Below, one piece after another: positions 8,301-16,633 of a stretch of 35,851 bases of DNA (the stretch's first letter is position 1; the number at the start of each line of letters is the position of its first letter). Location: contig JAPOYT010000179.1 of assembly GCA_026706445.1 (NCBI GenBank), positions 1-35,851 of the forward strand, in the 5' to 3' direction. Position numbers and translations under genes: made by a program. This DNA is from Chloroflexota bacterium. Its GTDB lineage: Bacteria; Chloroflexota; Anaerolineae; Aggregatilineales; Phototrophicaceae. The notes under the pieces are model-generated. The model saw only the letters and a program-made list of their open reading frames with translations. It did not search any database and had not been told where the DNA came from.

Positions 8301-11143
8301 GCTTTTTCAGCGACAGCATCATCAACAAGAATCAGTTCGCCGGTGTGATTGCCTGGTACGCGACAATCTTCATTTTCGGCGCCCTCGCCTTCCCCTTGGT
8401 ATTCTCGCTGTTTCCAAACATGGCTGATGGCGGCTACAGCATATCCAAACTGGTCGGCATGTTGCTGGTCGCCTGGTTCGCCTGGGCTGTTTCCAGCCTG
8501 AAGATCCCCATCTGGTCACAAGGCGGCATTCTGTTTTCGCTGGCGCTCCTCGCTGTACTAAGCGCGCTCTTGGGCTTCCGCAACCGAATTCCTTTGCTGG
8601 CCTTCCTGCGCAAATATTGGAGGCGGCTCGCCTGGATTGAGCTAATCGGCGTCATCGCCTTCGCCTTCATGATTATTGTGCGTTTGACCAACCCTGATCT
8701 TTGGCATCCATTTAAGGGTGGCGAGAAACCAATGGACTTCGCCTATCTGAACGGTGTCTTGCGCAGCACAACATTCCCGCCAATCGATCCCTGGTTCGCC
8801 GGCGGCTTCATCAATTATTACTACTTTGGCTATGTGCTGCTCGGGGCGCCTGCGCTCTTGCTCGGTGTGATGCCCGCCTTCGCCTACAATCTTATGATCC
8901 CGACGATTTTCAGTCTGACGGGCTTAGGCGCATTCGCAGCCGCGTACAACGTTCTTGCGCATTGGCGCGATAGGCAGGACCGTGAACCAATGCCTGAACG
9001 CGCTGTCAGGCGCAAGCTCGGCAACCCTTGGGTCGCCGGGATCATGGCGGTAATTCTCTGCATCGTTCTAGGCAATCTCGATACCGTTCGCGTGTTAGGA
9101 AACGGCGTCGCAACCTTGGGCGGTTACACAACCCCGCTGGGCTTGGAGCAATTCCTGATCAGCGAATATGCCGGCGCAAATGGATTTGATGCGCCGGCAG
9201 ACGTTCGCGCCGAAATAGCGCAACGGGCGGAAGCCTGGCATCCTTGGGACAGCCTGCGTTACGAGATCCACAATTCATTATCGCTGGTCGGCGGTCTGGC
9301 GCGCGGCATCGGACGGGCGCTGCAGGGCGAATCCCTTCCAATTCGCAGCGATCGCTGGTACTGGGGACCTTCGCGCGTGATAGCGGAGACGCCGGGCGTT
9401 GGCGGCGGCGCCATCACCGAAATGCCTTTCTTCACATTCCTCTATGGCGACTTGCACGCCCACATGATCAGCATGCCTTTGATCATACTGGCGGTGCTGT
9501 TTGTCTTCAATGAACTGGCGCAAGCCGAGCATGATCCACGTCGGCGCCTGGAGCGAATTCTGGCCTTGTCGCTAGGCGCGCTGACAGTCGGCGTGCTGCG
9601 CGCGACCAATACCTGGGACTGGCCCACGATGACGCTCTTCGCCATCGCGGGCCTCGGATACGCCTGGTGGCTGCGCTGGCGCGAGACATTCGAGCCAGTC
9701 GCCGATCAGCGCTATCATGCGCGAGTCTTCGGTGTCCTCATCGCTTTGGCCGCGCTAGTCTCATTCCTGATTCCTGTGCTTGGCGCGAGCTTCGGCAGCG
9801 CGTCACCCTCGCTTGCTCGCCTTGTTCAACTATTGCCCTTCGCCGGCGCGGCGCTTTACGCCATTTACATTGCCGCGCGATTCTGGCTCACGCGCCTTTC
9901 CGCGCTGGAGTTGCTGGCGCAAATTGGCGGTTTCGCGCTAATGAATTTCGCCTTCGCCCTGCCCTATACATCCTGGTACGCCGCCACATACAACAGCGTC
10001 AGACTTTGGGACGGGGGCAAGACTCCGCTTTGGGCGTATTTCGATATTCACGGGCTGTTTCTATTTCTGATTGTATCGCTATTGCTTTGGGATTCGGCAT
10101 ATTGGCTGCGCAAGACGCGCGTCCGCGAACTCCTCGAAAACCAGCAGCTAGCGAAAACCGCCGCGCTCGCCGGCTTTCTGTCGTGCATGCTTGCGGTCGT
10201 CATGACGCTCGCGGGCTACCAGGTCGCGCTGATTGTCATCCCATTGATAACGTGGATCGCCCTGCTGTTCTTCCGCCCGTTCCAGTCGCTCGCAATGCGC
10301 TTTACGCTGGTGCTGATCGGCTTGGCGCTCTCGCTGACGCTCGGTGTGGAAATCATCGTCATCGGCGGCGATATCGGCCGGCAAAACACCGTATTCAAAT
10401 TCTATATGCAGGTGTGGCTGCTCCTGAGCATTGCCGGCGGCATCGCCTTCGCCTGCCTGCTGCGAGCGTCCAAGGAATTCAGCAGTGGCATGCGTATTAT
10501 ATGGTATACGCCATGCGTCACGCTGCTATGCATCGCCGCTTTGTTTCCCATAATGGGAACGCGGGCGCGCTCATTCGACCGCATGGCGCCGGACTTGCCG
10601 CTGACCCTGGACGGCCTGGCATATATGACACTGTCGAGCCATTATGAAAACTCGCCACAAACGGGAAAGGCCGCCTGGATCGACTTGTCAGTAGATCACA
10701 AGCTAATACGCTGGCTGCAGGAAAACGTCAAAGGTTCGCCGGTGATCATTGAAGGCCGGCGCCGGCCGAGCGAATATCACTGGAATGGTCGCATATCCAT
10801 CGGCACGGGGCTGCCATCGGCGCTCGGCTGGAATTTCCATCAACGCCAGCAGCGCACCTTTCATCCTATGCCGCGCTGGGTGGAACAGCGCGAAGCGAAT
10901 ATCCAGCAGTTTTACAATACAGCGGACATCGACATCGCTGTCGACATCATTCACCACTTCGATATAAGATTTATCATTAGAAGCGGGCTGGAAGAAGTGC
11001 AATCAACAGAAGAAGGCTTGGAGAAATTCGACCGCATGCTGGACACCGGCTTGCTAAAGGTCGCATTTATGACCGAAGGCGGCATGATTTACGAAGTTGA
11101 TGAGACGGCGGTTTTCGAGTACCTCGTGGATCGACACCGATGA
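5306..11143 (+). CDS. Giant fusion: GT-C glycosyltransferase + extracytoplasmic domain + YYY (DUF2298) membrane domain
   Basis: This 1945-aa protein has three parts. Residues 1 to about 620 are a GT-C enzyme-like domain: an N-terminal helix, HTHPDELFL (35-43) giving the acidic outer-loop motif, and YFDTRCSPLNPHNAGHGLYV (174-193). Residues about 630-1000 are a soluble, probably beta-rich extracytoplasmic region. Residues about 1010-1945 are a complete Chlor_Arch_YYY/DUF2298 domain with FPPIDPWFAGGFINYYYFGY (the YYY at 1171-1173), GDLHAHMISMP (Asp1382, His1384, His1386), NTVFKFYMQVW and a final soluble tail. A segment resembling a solute-binding protein interrupts the first outer loop (listed separately). 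It starts 70 nt after the previous gene, and its ATGA stop/start overlaps the next gene, a second YYY protein. YYY proteins have no established biochemical activity. A role in surface glycan synthesis is inferred from the fusion and neighbours. Confidence 0.85.
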   Translation: MRKKVLAAFLLVSILIYGGALRFVGQNWDDFSHTHPDELFLTLLVLPNLGGRNTFTADEARFPEQLILVPRDSTGARSLDDILNQPVIQLGAVRDTLAAEASRWLVQEERIHVFDDSGSAIDALLARHIDALLVGRFLVPDLDTVSVVESLSSADLQDLRCRHYHPASAGVGGYFDTRCSPLNPHNAGHGLYVYGTFPLLLARFGSEFVRSAVEAELPFFDYQGGHLVWRGFSTIFDILSILVVFAIGARIQNRWVGLMAAAFYAAAPLAIQKAHFGTVNAIASFFVILALYCAVRAQQRGRLPLYFFFGIACGTAVACRINLAPLAGVIVVSAAFQAMPAFDSHLSRSQRQSILVHQLAGLLLAGIGAFLAFRIFNPYAFNGPGVFGLLPNERWIANLAAAGRGATGLPDSPPNWQWVARSPFVYISRDLLFWGMGLSFGVLGWFGWAWSAYRILRNRPRATENLALIVWIGGYMLWMGRLWPMTMRYFLPLYGALAVMAGWGLFELYRCARNNRASYSMASWLLVSFGLAFAAIGGYQVVNGLGDATAISALVLAIALFLSAILPQTRKYRPTILAAFALGFALLWGLMFSNIYRHQTTLVQSSRYIFERIPGDFALEIEGADDRAPLINIAFTDTGVPYPNLEGSPYDQATVYQEESAQRVSFVAPASGKVNSVLAPHLGDPLDDDQLEEVIIRIYKTGENAPLAEAKLNSNLTREKHPLGSSYRIPFTAPLLVEEGAGYEIEVFVAAGSGDVIGSGSVVLTEGNWDNRVTGIRTCKLPDGLTLADDSPSGLVRSEDCGGAQAFYRLVNAQDQIMSYPVDNQVKYDDILRTLDIGDYLTIASNRFYDSEPRNLMRWPLTTLYYDKLFAGELGYELIAVFDESFEFGPWRVSDQHLPIYDSPGWLNELEADEAFHVYDHPAVFIFRKSADYSRALVEATLAKASFKQVHELENREDEAQLLGVFYWTSLDADPAPTALTFPPEDYERQTAGGTWSERFFSDSIINKNQFAGVIAWYATIFIFGALAFPLVFSLFPNMADGGYSISKLVGMLLVAWFAWAVSSLKIPIWSQGGILFSLALLAVLSALLGFRNRIPLLAFLRKYWRRLAWIELIGVIAFAFMIIVRLTNPDLWHPFKGGEKPMDFAYLNGVLRSTTFPPIDPWFAGGFINYYYFGYVLLGAPALLLGVMPAFAYNLMIPTIFSLTGLGAFAAAYNVLAHWRDRQDREPMPERAVRRKLGNPWVAGIMAVILCIVLGNLDTVRVLGNGVATLGGYTTPLGLEQFLISEYAGANGFDAPADVRAEIAQRAEAWHPWDSLRYEIHNSLSLVGGLARGIGRALQGESLPIRSDRWYWGPSRVIAETPGVGGGAITEMPFFTFLYGDLHAHMISMPLIILAVLFVFNELAQAEHDPRRRLERILALSLGALTVGVLRATNTWDWPTMTLFAIAGLGYAWWLRWRETFEPVADQRYHARVFGVLIALAALVSFLIPVLGASFGSASPSLARLVQLLPFAGAALYAIYIAARFWLTRLSALELLAQIGGFALMNFAFALPYTSWYAATYNSVRLWDGGKTPLWAYFDIHGLFLFLIVSLLLWDSAYWLRKTRVRELLENQQLAKTAALAGFLSCMLAVVMTLAGYQVALIVIPLITWIALLFFRPFQSLAMRFTLVLIGLALSLTLGVEIIVIGGDIGRQNTVFKFYMQVWLLLSIAGGIAFACLLRASKEFSSGMRIIWYTPCVTLLCIAALFPIMGTRARSFDRMAPDLPLTLDGLAYMTLSSHYENSPQTGKAAWIDLSVDHKLIRWLQENVKGSPVIIEGRRRPSEYHWNGRISIGTGLPSALGWNFHQRQQRTFHPMPRWVEQREANIQQFYNTADIDIAVDIIHHFDIRFIIRSGLEEVQSTEEGLEKFDRMLDTGLLKVAFMTEGGMIYEVDETAVFEYLVDRHR
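5513..5725 (+). other. Solute-binding-protein-like insert in the first outer loop of the GT-C domain
   Basis: Residues about 70-140 of the 1945-aa protein read like the second lobe of a family-3 periplasmic binding protein. A SLDDILNQPVIQLG start is followed by a helix, RIHVFDDSGSAIDALLARHI, and DALLVGR. The pattern is hydrophobic strand, helix, strand, helix, then an acidic 'DA-hydrophobic' turn. The insert sits between the HPDE motif (36-39) and the SPLNPHN motif (180-186), which in relatives are much closer. This is pattern recognition by eye, not a database hit. Confidence 0.45.
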
Positions 11144-13881
11144 CACTGCTGCTGGACTGGCTTTCGCGCGAGGGTCATATTGTCTTCAGCTGGTGGCTTT
11201 GGATCTCGCTGGCGGGCGCCGCGGCATTTCCGCTCTGTTTAGGCCTGCTGCGCGGATTGCCGGACAAGGGCTACACGCTGGCGCGCGCGCTGGGCTTGCT
11301 GCTGGCGACATTTATCTTTTGGCTTCTCGCCAGTTTTGGCTTTCTCGACAATTCAGCCGGCAGCATCATTCTGTCTTGGCTGCTGCTTTTAATCTTTTCG
11401 CTATTGGCGTATCAGCGCTTCGCTGATGGAAACGAAATTGCAGCATGGTGGCGGGAGAACCGCGCGCTTGTCCTGGCGGCTGAATTGCTATTTGTCGTTC
11501 TGTTCTTCGGCTGGGCGTTTTTCCGCGCCCACCAAAACGGCCTCAGCGCCACCGAGAAACCGATGGAGCTGGCTTTCTTCAGCGCGGCCCAGCGAAGCGT
11601 CGCCTTTCCGCCAAATGACCCCTGGATGTCGGGATACGCCATCAGCTACTACTACATGGGTTACGTCATGTGGTCGGCGCTGGCCACACTCAGCGGCATT
11701 GGCAGCACTATCGGATTTAACTTGACAGTCGCCTCGCTCTTCGCCCTCGCCGGTTTGACGGCATTCGGCGTCGCCTACAATCTGGTTCGCTCCCGGATGC
11801 GCGCCAACGCTGATCGCGGTCCTGCGGCGGCATCAAGCCCGGCGGCCATCGCGTCTGGCTTGTTGGCTATGGCGCTGCTGGTTTTGGTCGGCAATTTCCA
11901 AATGATTTTCATCGAGGCGCCGATTCAAGCGCGCGCGGCGTCACTAGAAGATCTCGTGTTTTGGGGGCCGCAAGCCCAACCGAAGTTCAATGAGGGCGCC
12001 TATCAACAGAGGGCGGATGCCCGCGTGACACTGCATTCCTCAACCTGGGGAAATTGGTGGTGGTTCCGCTCCAGCCGCGTCATAACCGATTACGATTTGG
12101 ACGGCAAGCCGATCGGCACGCAACCCATTGATGAGTTCCCCGCCTTTAGTTTCATCCTTGGGGACAATCATCCGCATGTGCTAGCCCTTCCCTTCGCCAT
12201 GATGGGAATCGGCATGATGCTGAATTTGACGCTCAACCGACGAAGACCGACGCGAGATGAGATTCTGCTATACGGCTTGGCGGTTGGCGGCTTAACCTTC
12301 CTCAACGCCTGGGACGGCCCCATCTATCTCTGTGGCTTCGTCGGCGCCGAAGCGCTGCGGCGACTCATGAGGAGCGAATGCGGTCGGCTTGCCGGCGGAG
12401 ACTGGATTGCCCTCGCCCGCTTTAGCGCGACGCTGGCATTGATCGCGCTCATCGCTTACCTGCCGCATTTCGTCGGCTTTCGATCGCAGGCTGGCGGCCT
12501 GCTGCCGAACTTGCTGCACCCGACGCAGTTTCGCCACTTTTTTATCATGTTTGGCCCGCTGATTGCCCCGCTCGGCGCATATCTGCTGATCGAAACTTGG
12601 CGCGGGCGGCTGGCTCACCGGCTAAATTGGCGATTCGCGTTAACGGCGGCGGGGATGCTGCTGCTGACTTTGGCGGGAATCATGATTCTGCTGGGCGCTC
12701 TGATCGCCCTAAGCAATCCGAATTTGGCGGTCATAGGTAACACGGCTATTGCGGCCGAAGAATTTGGCGAGACGGCCAGCCGAATCATTCAGCGCAGGAT
12801 CGACTTTGGACTGACCTCGATCATCCTGCTCTTGGGGATCGTTATTGTATTAGCGCGGGTTTTCCCCGCGCGCGCTCAGGCGCAGGCTGGCGGGGAAGTA
12901 GCAATCACCTGGATCAAGTATCCCGGCGCCAGCGGTTTCGCGCTGCTGCTGATTGGCATGGGCCTCTTTCTTACCCTTTTCCCGGATTTTCTGTATTTGA
13001 AAGACAACTTCGGCGTTCGCATCAACACCGTCTTCAAGTTTTATTATCAGGCATGGGCTTTGTGGAGCATTGCGGCTGCATACGCTGCCTACAGCATCAT
13101 GGCCGACAGCGGCCTGCCGCGGCCGCATCCCCTGCTCCGTCTAGGATTCGCTCTTATTGTCGCGCTGAGCATGGCGGCTGGCTTGGTTTACACGGCTGAA
13201 AGCCTTTACCACAGGTCGCAAGTCGAAACGGGACGTCATCGTTTTGTCGATACACGATACTACGCCGCGCCAGCCGAATGGGAGAAGGCCGTTCGGCGCG
13301 TCGCCGAGGGACAATGGGTGGAGCCGGGCACTATACTCTTTTCAAGAGCCAGCCTGATTGAGGCGACCGAAGCGGACCTGATTCGGGCACAGCACGAGGG
13401 TATCGCGGTCTTTCAGGACGATGCGCTGACCATCGAGGAAAGGCTAAGCCTTGACGGCGCTCATGGCTTGCTGAACCCCGATGACCAAATCGCAATAGAG
13501 TGCCTGAGCGAGTTGGTCGGGCGCGCCGATGCCGTTGTCGCCGAGGCGGTTGGCGATCCCTATCGCATTGAATTCGGGCGCGTCGGCACGCTCGCGGGAA
13601 TCCCTATCGTGCTCGGCTGGGAGAATCACGAGAGGCAATGGCGTGGCAATACTTACGCGTCCATCGCCGGAACGCGCAATGCGGACATGAGGCGGCTTTA
13701 CACCGCCGCCGACATGAACGAAGTCGGTGACATCATCAAGCGATATGGCATAGACTATATCATGTACGGCGCTTCCGAGCGTCAGCGATACGGCGAGCTT
13801 GGCGAAGACAAGTTTCTCGATCAACTGCCCGTCGTCTGTCAATCCGGGCGTTCGCGCGTTTATTTCGCCCGAAATCACTAA
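11140..13881 (+). CDS. YYY-type (DUF2298) polytopic membrane protein
   Basis: This 913-aa protein is a second, free-standing copy of the YYY domain. It aligns by eye with residues 1010-1945 of the preceding protein: EKPMELAFFSAAQRS against EKPMDFAYLNGVLRS, FPPNDPWMSGYAISYYYMGY (Tyr170-172), EFPAFSFILGDNHPHVLALP (Asp342, His344, His346), FLNAWDGP, and INTVFKFYYQAW. About 16-18 membrane helices are followed from about residue 690 by a soluble tail with IPIVLGWENHERQWRG, the counterpart of the LGWNFHQRQQR segment in its neighbour. It overlaps the upstream gene by 4 nt (ATGA), so the two are likely made together. The GD-x-H-x-H motif in both copies is a candidate functional site. The activity is unknown; involvement in lipid-linked or surface glycan work is inferred from context. 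Confidence 0.85.
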   Translation: MTLLLDWLSREGHIVFSWWLWISLAGAAAFPLCLGLLRGLPDKGYTLARALGLLLATFIFWLLASFGFLDNSAGSIILSWLLLLIFSLLAYQRFADGNEIAAWWRENRALVLAAELLFVVLFFGWAFFRAHQNGLSATEKPMELAFFSAAQRSVAFPPNDPWMSGYAISYYYMGYVMWSALATLSGIGSTIGFNLTVASLFALAGLTAFGVAYNLVRSRMRANADRGPAAASSPAAIASGLLAMALLVLVGNFQMIFIEAPIQARAASLEDLVFWGPQAQPKFNEGAYQQRADARVTLHSSTWGNWWWFRSSRVITDYDLDGKPIGTQPIDEFPAFSFILGDNHPHVLALPFAMMGIGMMLNLTLNRRRPTRDEILLYGLAVGGLTFLNAWDGPIYLCGFVGAEALRRLMRSECGRLAGGDWIALARFSATLALIALIAYLPHFVGFRSQAGGLLPNLLHPTQFRHFFIMFGPLIAPLGAYLLIETWRGRLAHRLNWRFALTAAGMLLLTLAGIMILLGALIALSNPNLAVIGNTAIAAEEFGETASRIIQRRIDFGLTSIILLLGIVIVLARVFPARAQAQAGGEVAITWIKYPGASGFALLLIGMGLFLTLFPDFLYLKDNFGVRINTVFKFYYQAWALWSIAAAYAAYSIMADSGLPRPHPLLRLGFALIVALSMAAGLVYTAESLYHRSQVETGRHRFVDTRYYAAPAEWEKAVRRVAEGQWVEPGTILFSRASLIEATEADLIRAQHEGIAVFQDDALTIEERLSLDGAHGLLNPDDQIAIECLSELVGRADAVVAEAVGDPYRIEFGRVGTLAGIPIVLGWENHERQWRGNTYASIAGTRNADMRRLYTAADMNEVGDIIKRYGIDYIMYGASERQRYGELGEDKFLDQLPVVCQSGRSRVYFARNH

Positions 13882-13933
13882 GCGATTAAGACGACCGATC
13901 AACTCACGAATTGTTTAGGGAATACCAGACCGC

Positions 13934-15934
13934 GTGGAAGCAAACGGCGCCCTGACGCAAGCCATCCTGGAGCGAACTGATTCTCGCGACCGCGCTGCCG
14001 GCGAAGAAATCGAGGGAACTGTCTCCGTCGAAGCGCTTGCTTATATAGCCTTGGCGCTGCTGGCGCTGGCGCTCCGCATAGGCGAGCTGGACACAGTGTC
14101 ATTTACAGATTTCGAGGCGGAAGGCGCGCTGCAGGCCTGGCACACTATCGAAGACGATGCGCCCGGCGCATTTAAGGCGTCGAGCAGCCCACTGACCCAT
14201 GTGTCACAGTTGATACTGTTTTCGCTGTTGGGCGCAAGCGAATTTTCAGCGCGTCTAGGCGCGGCAATGGCCGGCGTCGCTCTCTCCCTAAGTCCACTCT
14301 TGTTCCGCGAGAGCCTGGGGCGGACGCGAACCTTTGTCTGGGCAGCATTGCTTGCGCTGCTGACGGTCCCCATCGTGTCGTCGCGCACCGCCGACGGCAC
14401 AGTATTTATGATGCTCAATACGATTCTGGCCATTTGGATGATACGGCGCTACTGGTACTCGCGGCGGTTTAGCGACGCATCTTGGGCAGTTGCCTTCCTC
14501 ACCTGCATGTTTCTTTTATCCAGTCCGTCCGGCATTCTCTTATTGGTGGTCTTGATGGGGGCTGGCTGGCTGGCTGTTTGGCGGACGGCAATAAGCGCGC
14601 CGCAACGCCTCGATCTGCCGGGCGACGATATCTTGCAACTGGCGGTGAAGCGTTTGCGTGACTTTCCAATTGCCGGCGCCGCCTTCGCGCCTGTTCTCCT
14701 GGTCGTTCTCACATCGACCGTTTTCATGCTGAATCCCGCCGGATTGAGTACGGTAAGCGAGCTTATCAACAGGGCGCTTGCCGGCATCACGCAGAGCAGC
14801 AACATTGACGGGACAAGACTCGGCTTCGTCGCCATATTTACCTATGAGCCGCTTCTGATCATCTATGCGCTGGGTGGCGCCTGGCTGCTGTGGAAGAAAG
14901 GCGATATTACCTATATCGATCGCTTCGCCGCGGCCTGGGCCGCTATCGGCGCGCTCGGCTTGCTGCTATACCCTGGCGCCCGAGCGACCGATGCGATGTG
15001 GGTCGTCGTCCCGCTTACGATGCTTGCGAGTTATGGCATCACGCAGCTGATGATAAATCGACGGGTTGTCCTGCTCTGGTCCCGGAATGACGACGACGAA
15101 AACGACAGCGCGCTCTATGCGCCGCGCTACCGCTGGGTGAAATGGGCGATATCCGCCGGCGTGTTGATGTTTTTGCTGATCCTCTCGGTGCAATTCATGC
15201 AAGTCGCCCGGCTGATGCTGCAACTTCCGACCGACACAAAATTCACTGAGTTGTTTCCACTCTTGCTCGAACCGTCACAGACGCGCCTGCTGCAAGGAAT
15301 CGCTTTGCTGATGATTACGGCTTTGGTCGCCTTTGTGGTATTTCTGCTCACCGCCAATTTCTGGGGATTGGGCACCTGCCTGCAAGGCGTCGGACTGGGC
15401 TTTCTCTGGATGATGCTACTTTCCGGCATTGGCGGCGCCTGGAACGGCTCTGTTACTTTCGCCGAGAATCGGGGCGATCTGTGGCGGCAGCGCGCAATTG
15501 CGGAAGACGCGCGCCTTTTGCGCGAAACGCTATTTGAATTGGCTGATCGCGATACTTCCGGCTTTCCCACGCTTGATGTGATCATCGTGATCGACGCGGA
15601 AGGCATCATTCGCGATGACGGGGTGGTCGCCTGGCTTATGCGTGACTTTCCCAATGCTCGCTTCGTAAAGAAAGCGGAAGCGGCGGCGCGCGCGCCAATC
15701 GTATTGACCGCGCAGAATGACGAATTGGCGATGGCTTTGGATGGCGATTATGTCGGGCAGCGATTTCTGCTGCGCCGGAATTGGTCGCTCGCCCAGTTGA
15801 ACGTCCGGAACTTGCCCGCCTGGTGGACCCTGGGCCGGTTTGAGGAAGAGAGCTTGAAGGAAGAGCGCATCGCGCTCTGGCTGCGGCAAGATGTCTATGA
15901 CGGGATTCCTATCGACCAGCGCCCTAATTATTGA
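13934..15934 (+). CDS. Polytopic GT-C (PMT_2-like) glycosyltransferase-like protein
   Basis: This 666-aa membrane protein begins with a 35-residue hydrophilic segment, then a first helix (about 36-53) and an outer-loop SFTDFEAEGALQAW, which supplies the acidic pair expected of GT-C enzymes. STTVFML-type helices and a long central hydrophobic region follow. The soluble C-terminal part (about 520-666) probably lies outside the membrane. The start is GTG; a weak TTTAGGGA lies 12 nt upstream, and no better in-frame start precedes the first helix. It is 52 nt behind the YYY gene and 66 nt ahead of the sigma-factor gene. The acidic motif is less typical than in its neighbours, so it could be a non-catalytic relative. 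Donor and acceptor are unknown. Confidence 0.7.
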   Translation: MEANGALTQAILERTDSRDRAAGEEIEGTVSVEALAYIALALLALALRIGELDTVSFTDFEAEGALQAWHTIEDDAPGAFKASSSPLTHVSQLILFSLLGASEFSARLGAAMAGVALSLSPLLFRESLGRTRTFVWAALLALLTVPIVSSRTADGTVFMMLNTILAIWMIRRYWYSRRFSDASWAVAFLTCMFLLSSPSGILLLVVLMGAGWLAVWRTAISAPQRLDLPGDDILQLAVKRLRDFPIAGAAFAPVLLVVLTSTVFMLNPAGLSTVSELINRALAGITQSSNIDGTRLGFVAIFTYEPLLIIYALGGAWLLWKKGDITYIDRFAAAWAAIGALGLLLYPGARATDAMWVVVPLTMLASYGITQLMINRRVVLLWSRNDDDENDSALYAPRYRWVKWAISAGVLMFLLILSVQFMQVARLMLQLPTDTKFTELFPLLLEPSQTRLLQGIALLMITALVAFVVFLLTANFWGLGTCLQGVGLGFLWMMLLSGIGGAWNGSVTFAENRGDLWRQRAIAEDARLLRETLFELADRDTSGFPTLDVIIVIDAEGIIRDDGVVAWLMRDFPNARFVKKAEAAARAPIVLTAQNDELAMALDGDYVGQRFLLRRNWSLAQLNVRNLPAWWTLGRFEEESLKEERIALWLRQDVYDGIPIDQRPNY

Positions 15935-15946
15935 GGATGTTCGCGG

Positions 15947-15952
15947 TACAAT
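15947..15952 (+). promoter_or_regulatory. Possible -10 element of the sigma/anti-sigma operon
   Basis: TACAAT, identical to the -10 of the tRNA-Gly promoter, lies just after the stop of the GT-C gene. No good -35 is found at 16-18 bp (the best there is CTAATT at 15924-15929). If used, transcription would begin near 15959, about 40 nt before the favoured sigma-factor start. Confidence 0.35.
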
Positions 15953-16000
15953 GTGTAGATGAGAGAGTGTCCATGGAGCGTCCGCCACAGGAATGCAAAC

Positions 16001-16606
16001 ATGATTGAGGACCGAAGGCAAAGCCACGCGGAAATAGACGCGATTATTGCTCGCGCCATCGCCGGTGACCAGGTAGGTTATGCCGAACTGTATGACCGAT
16101 ACGCCGCGGCGCTATACCGGCTCTGTTACAGCCTGCTGATGAATGAACAAGACGCCGAAGATATATTGCAGGAATCTTTTCTTTATGCCTTCAAGAACTT
16201 GCATCGCTTTGATTCGGGCAAGGCTTCATTGAAGACCTGGCTCTACACCATTGCAGTGAGCCGCTGCCGAAACACCTATCGGCGCAAGCAATTTTTCACG
16301 GTTGATATTTCCCAATGGCTGGGCTTGGAACTCAAAGCGCCGCCGGCTGAAGCGCCAGAGGCGGCATTGATGCGCCGCGACGCCGAGGAGTCCATCTCGC
16401 GCGCGCTGCTGGATTTGTCGCCGCGACTGCGCGAAGCGATCGTGCTTCGCTATGGACAGGGCATGACTTATCGTGAAATCTCCGAAGTGATGGGCTGTCC
16501 GCAGAAGACAGCGGAAAGCCGCGTACGTCTCGGTCATCAGCGCCTCAAGCAGTCATTGCAGCCTGTGGGCGCTGGTTTGTTGGAAGAACTCTTGCGAGTG
16601 CGCTAG
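16001..16606 (+). CDS. ECF-type RNA polymerase sigma factor
   Basis: This 201-aa protein is a group 4 (ECF) sigma factor. Region 2 spans about residues 24-95: YAELYDRYAAALYRLCYSLL, then DAEDILQESFLYAFKNLHRF for core binding and -10 recognition, then LKTWLYTIAVSRCRNTYRRK. A linker (about 100-125) leads to region 4: LLDLSPRLREAIVLRYGQG, then the helix-turn-helix MTYREISEVMGCPQKTAESRV. I chose ATG 16001 because AGGA at 15989-15992 sits 8 nt before it and because it gives the normal ECF length. An in-frame ATG at 15959 would add 14 residues and would be almost leaderless from the nearby TACAAT. The anti-sigma-like gene begins 27 nt downstream. It probably directs a small envelope-related regulon that may include the glycosyltransferase genes around it. 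Confidence 0.93.
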   Translation: MIEDRRQSHAEIDAIIARAIAGDQVGYAELYDRYAAALYRLCYSLLMNEQDAEDILQESFLYAFKNLHRFDSGKASLKTWLYTIAVSRCRNTYRRKQFFTVDISQWLGLELKAPPAEAPEAALMRRDAEESISRALLDLSPRLREAIVLRYGQGMTYREISEVMGCPQKTAESRVRLGHQRLKQSLQPVGAGLLEELLRVR

Positions 16607-16633
16607 ACGTCGCATTGAGGCGCGAACGGTAGA

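Noticed and set aside
9667-10647. 326-aa frame inside the 1945-aa gene, another frame
   Set aside because: It is Arg/Ala-rich with no membrane or domain pattern, while the main frame continues with clear YYY motifs; it is a high-GC shadow.
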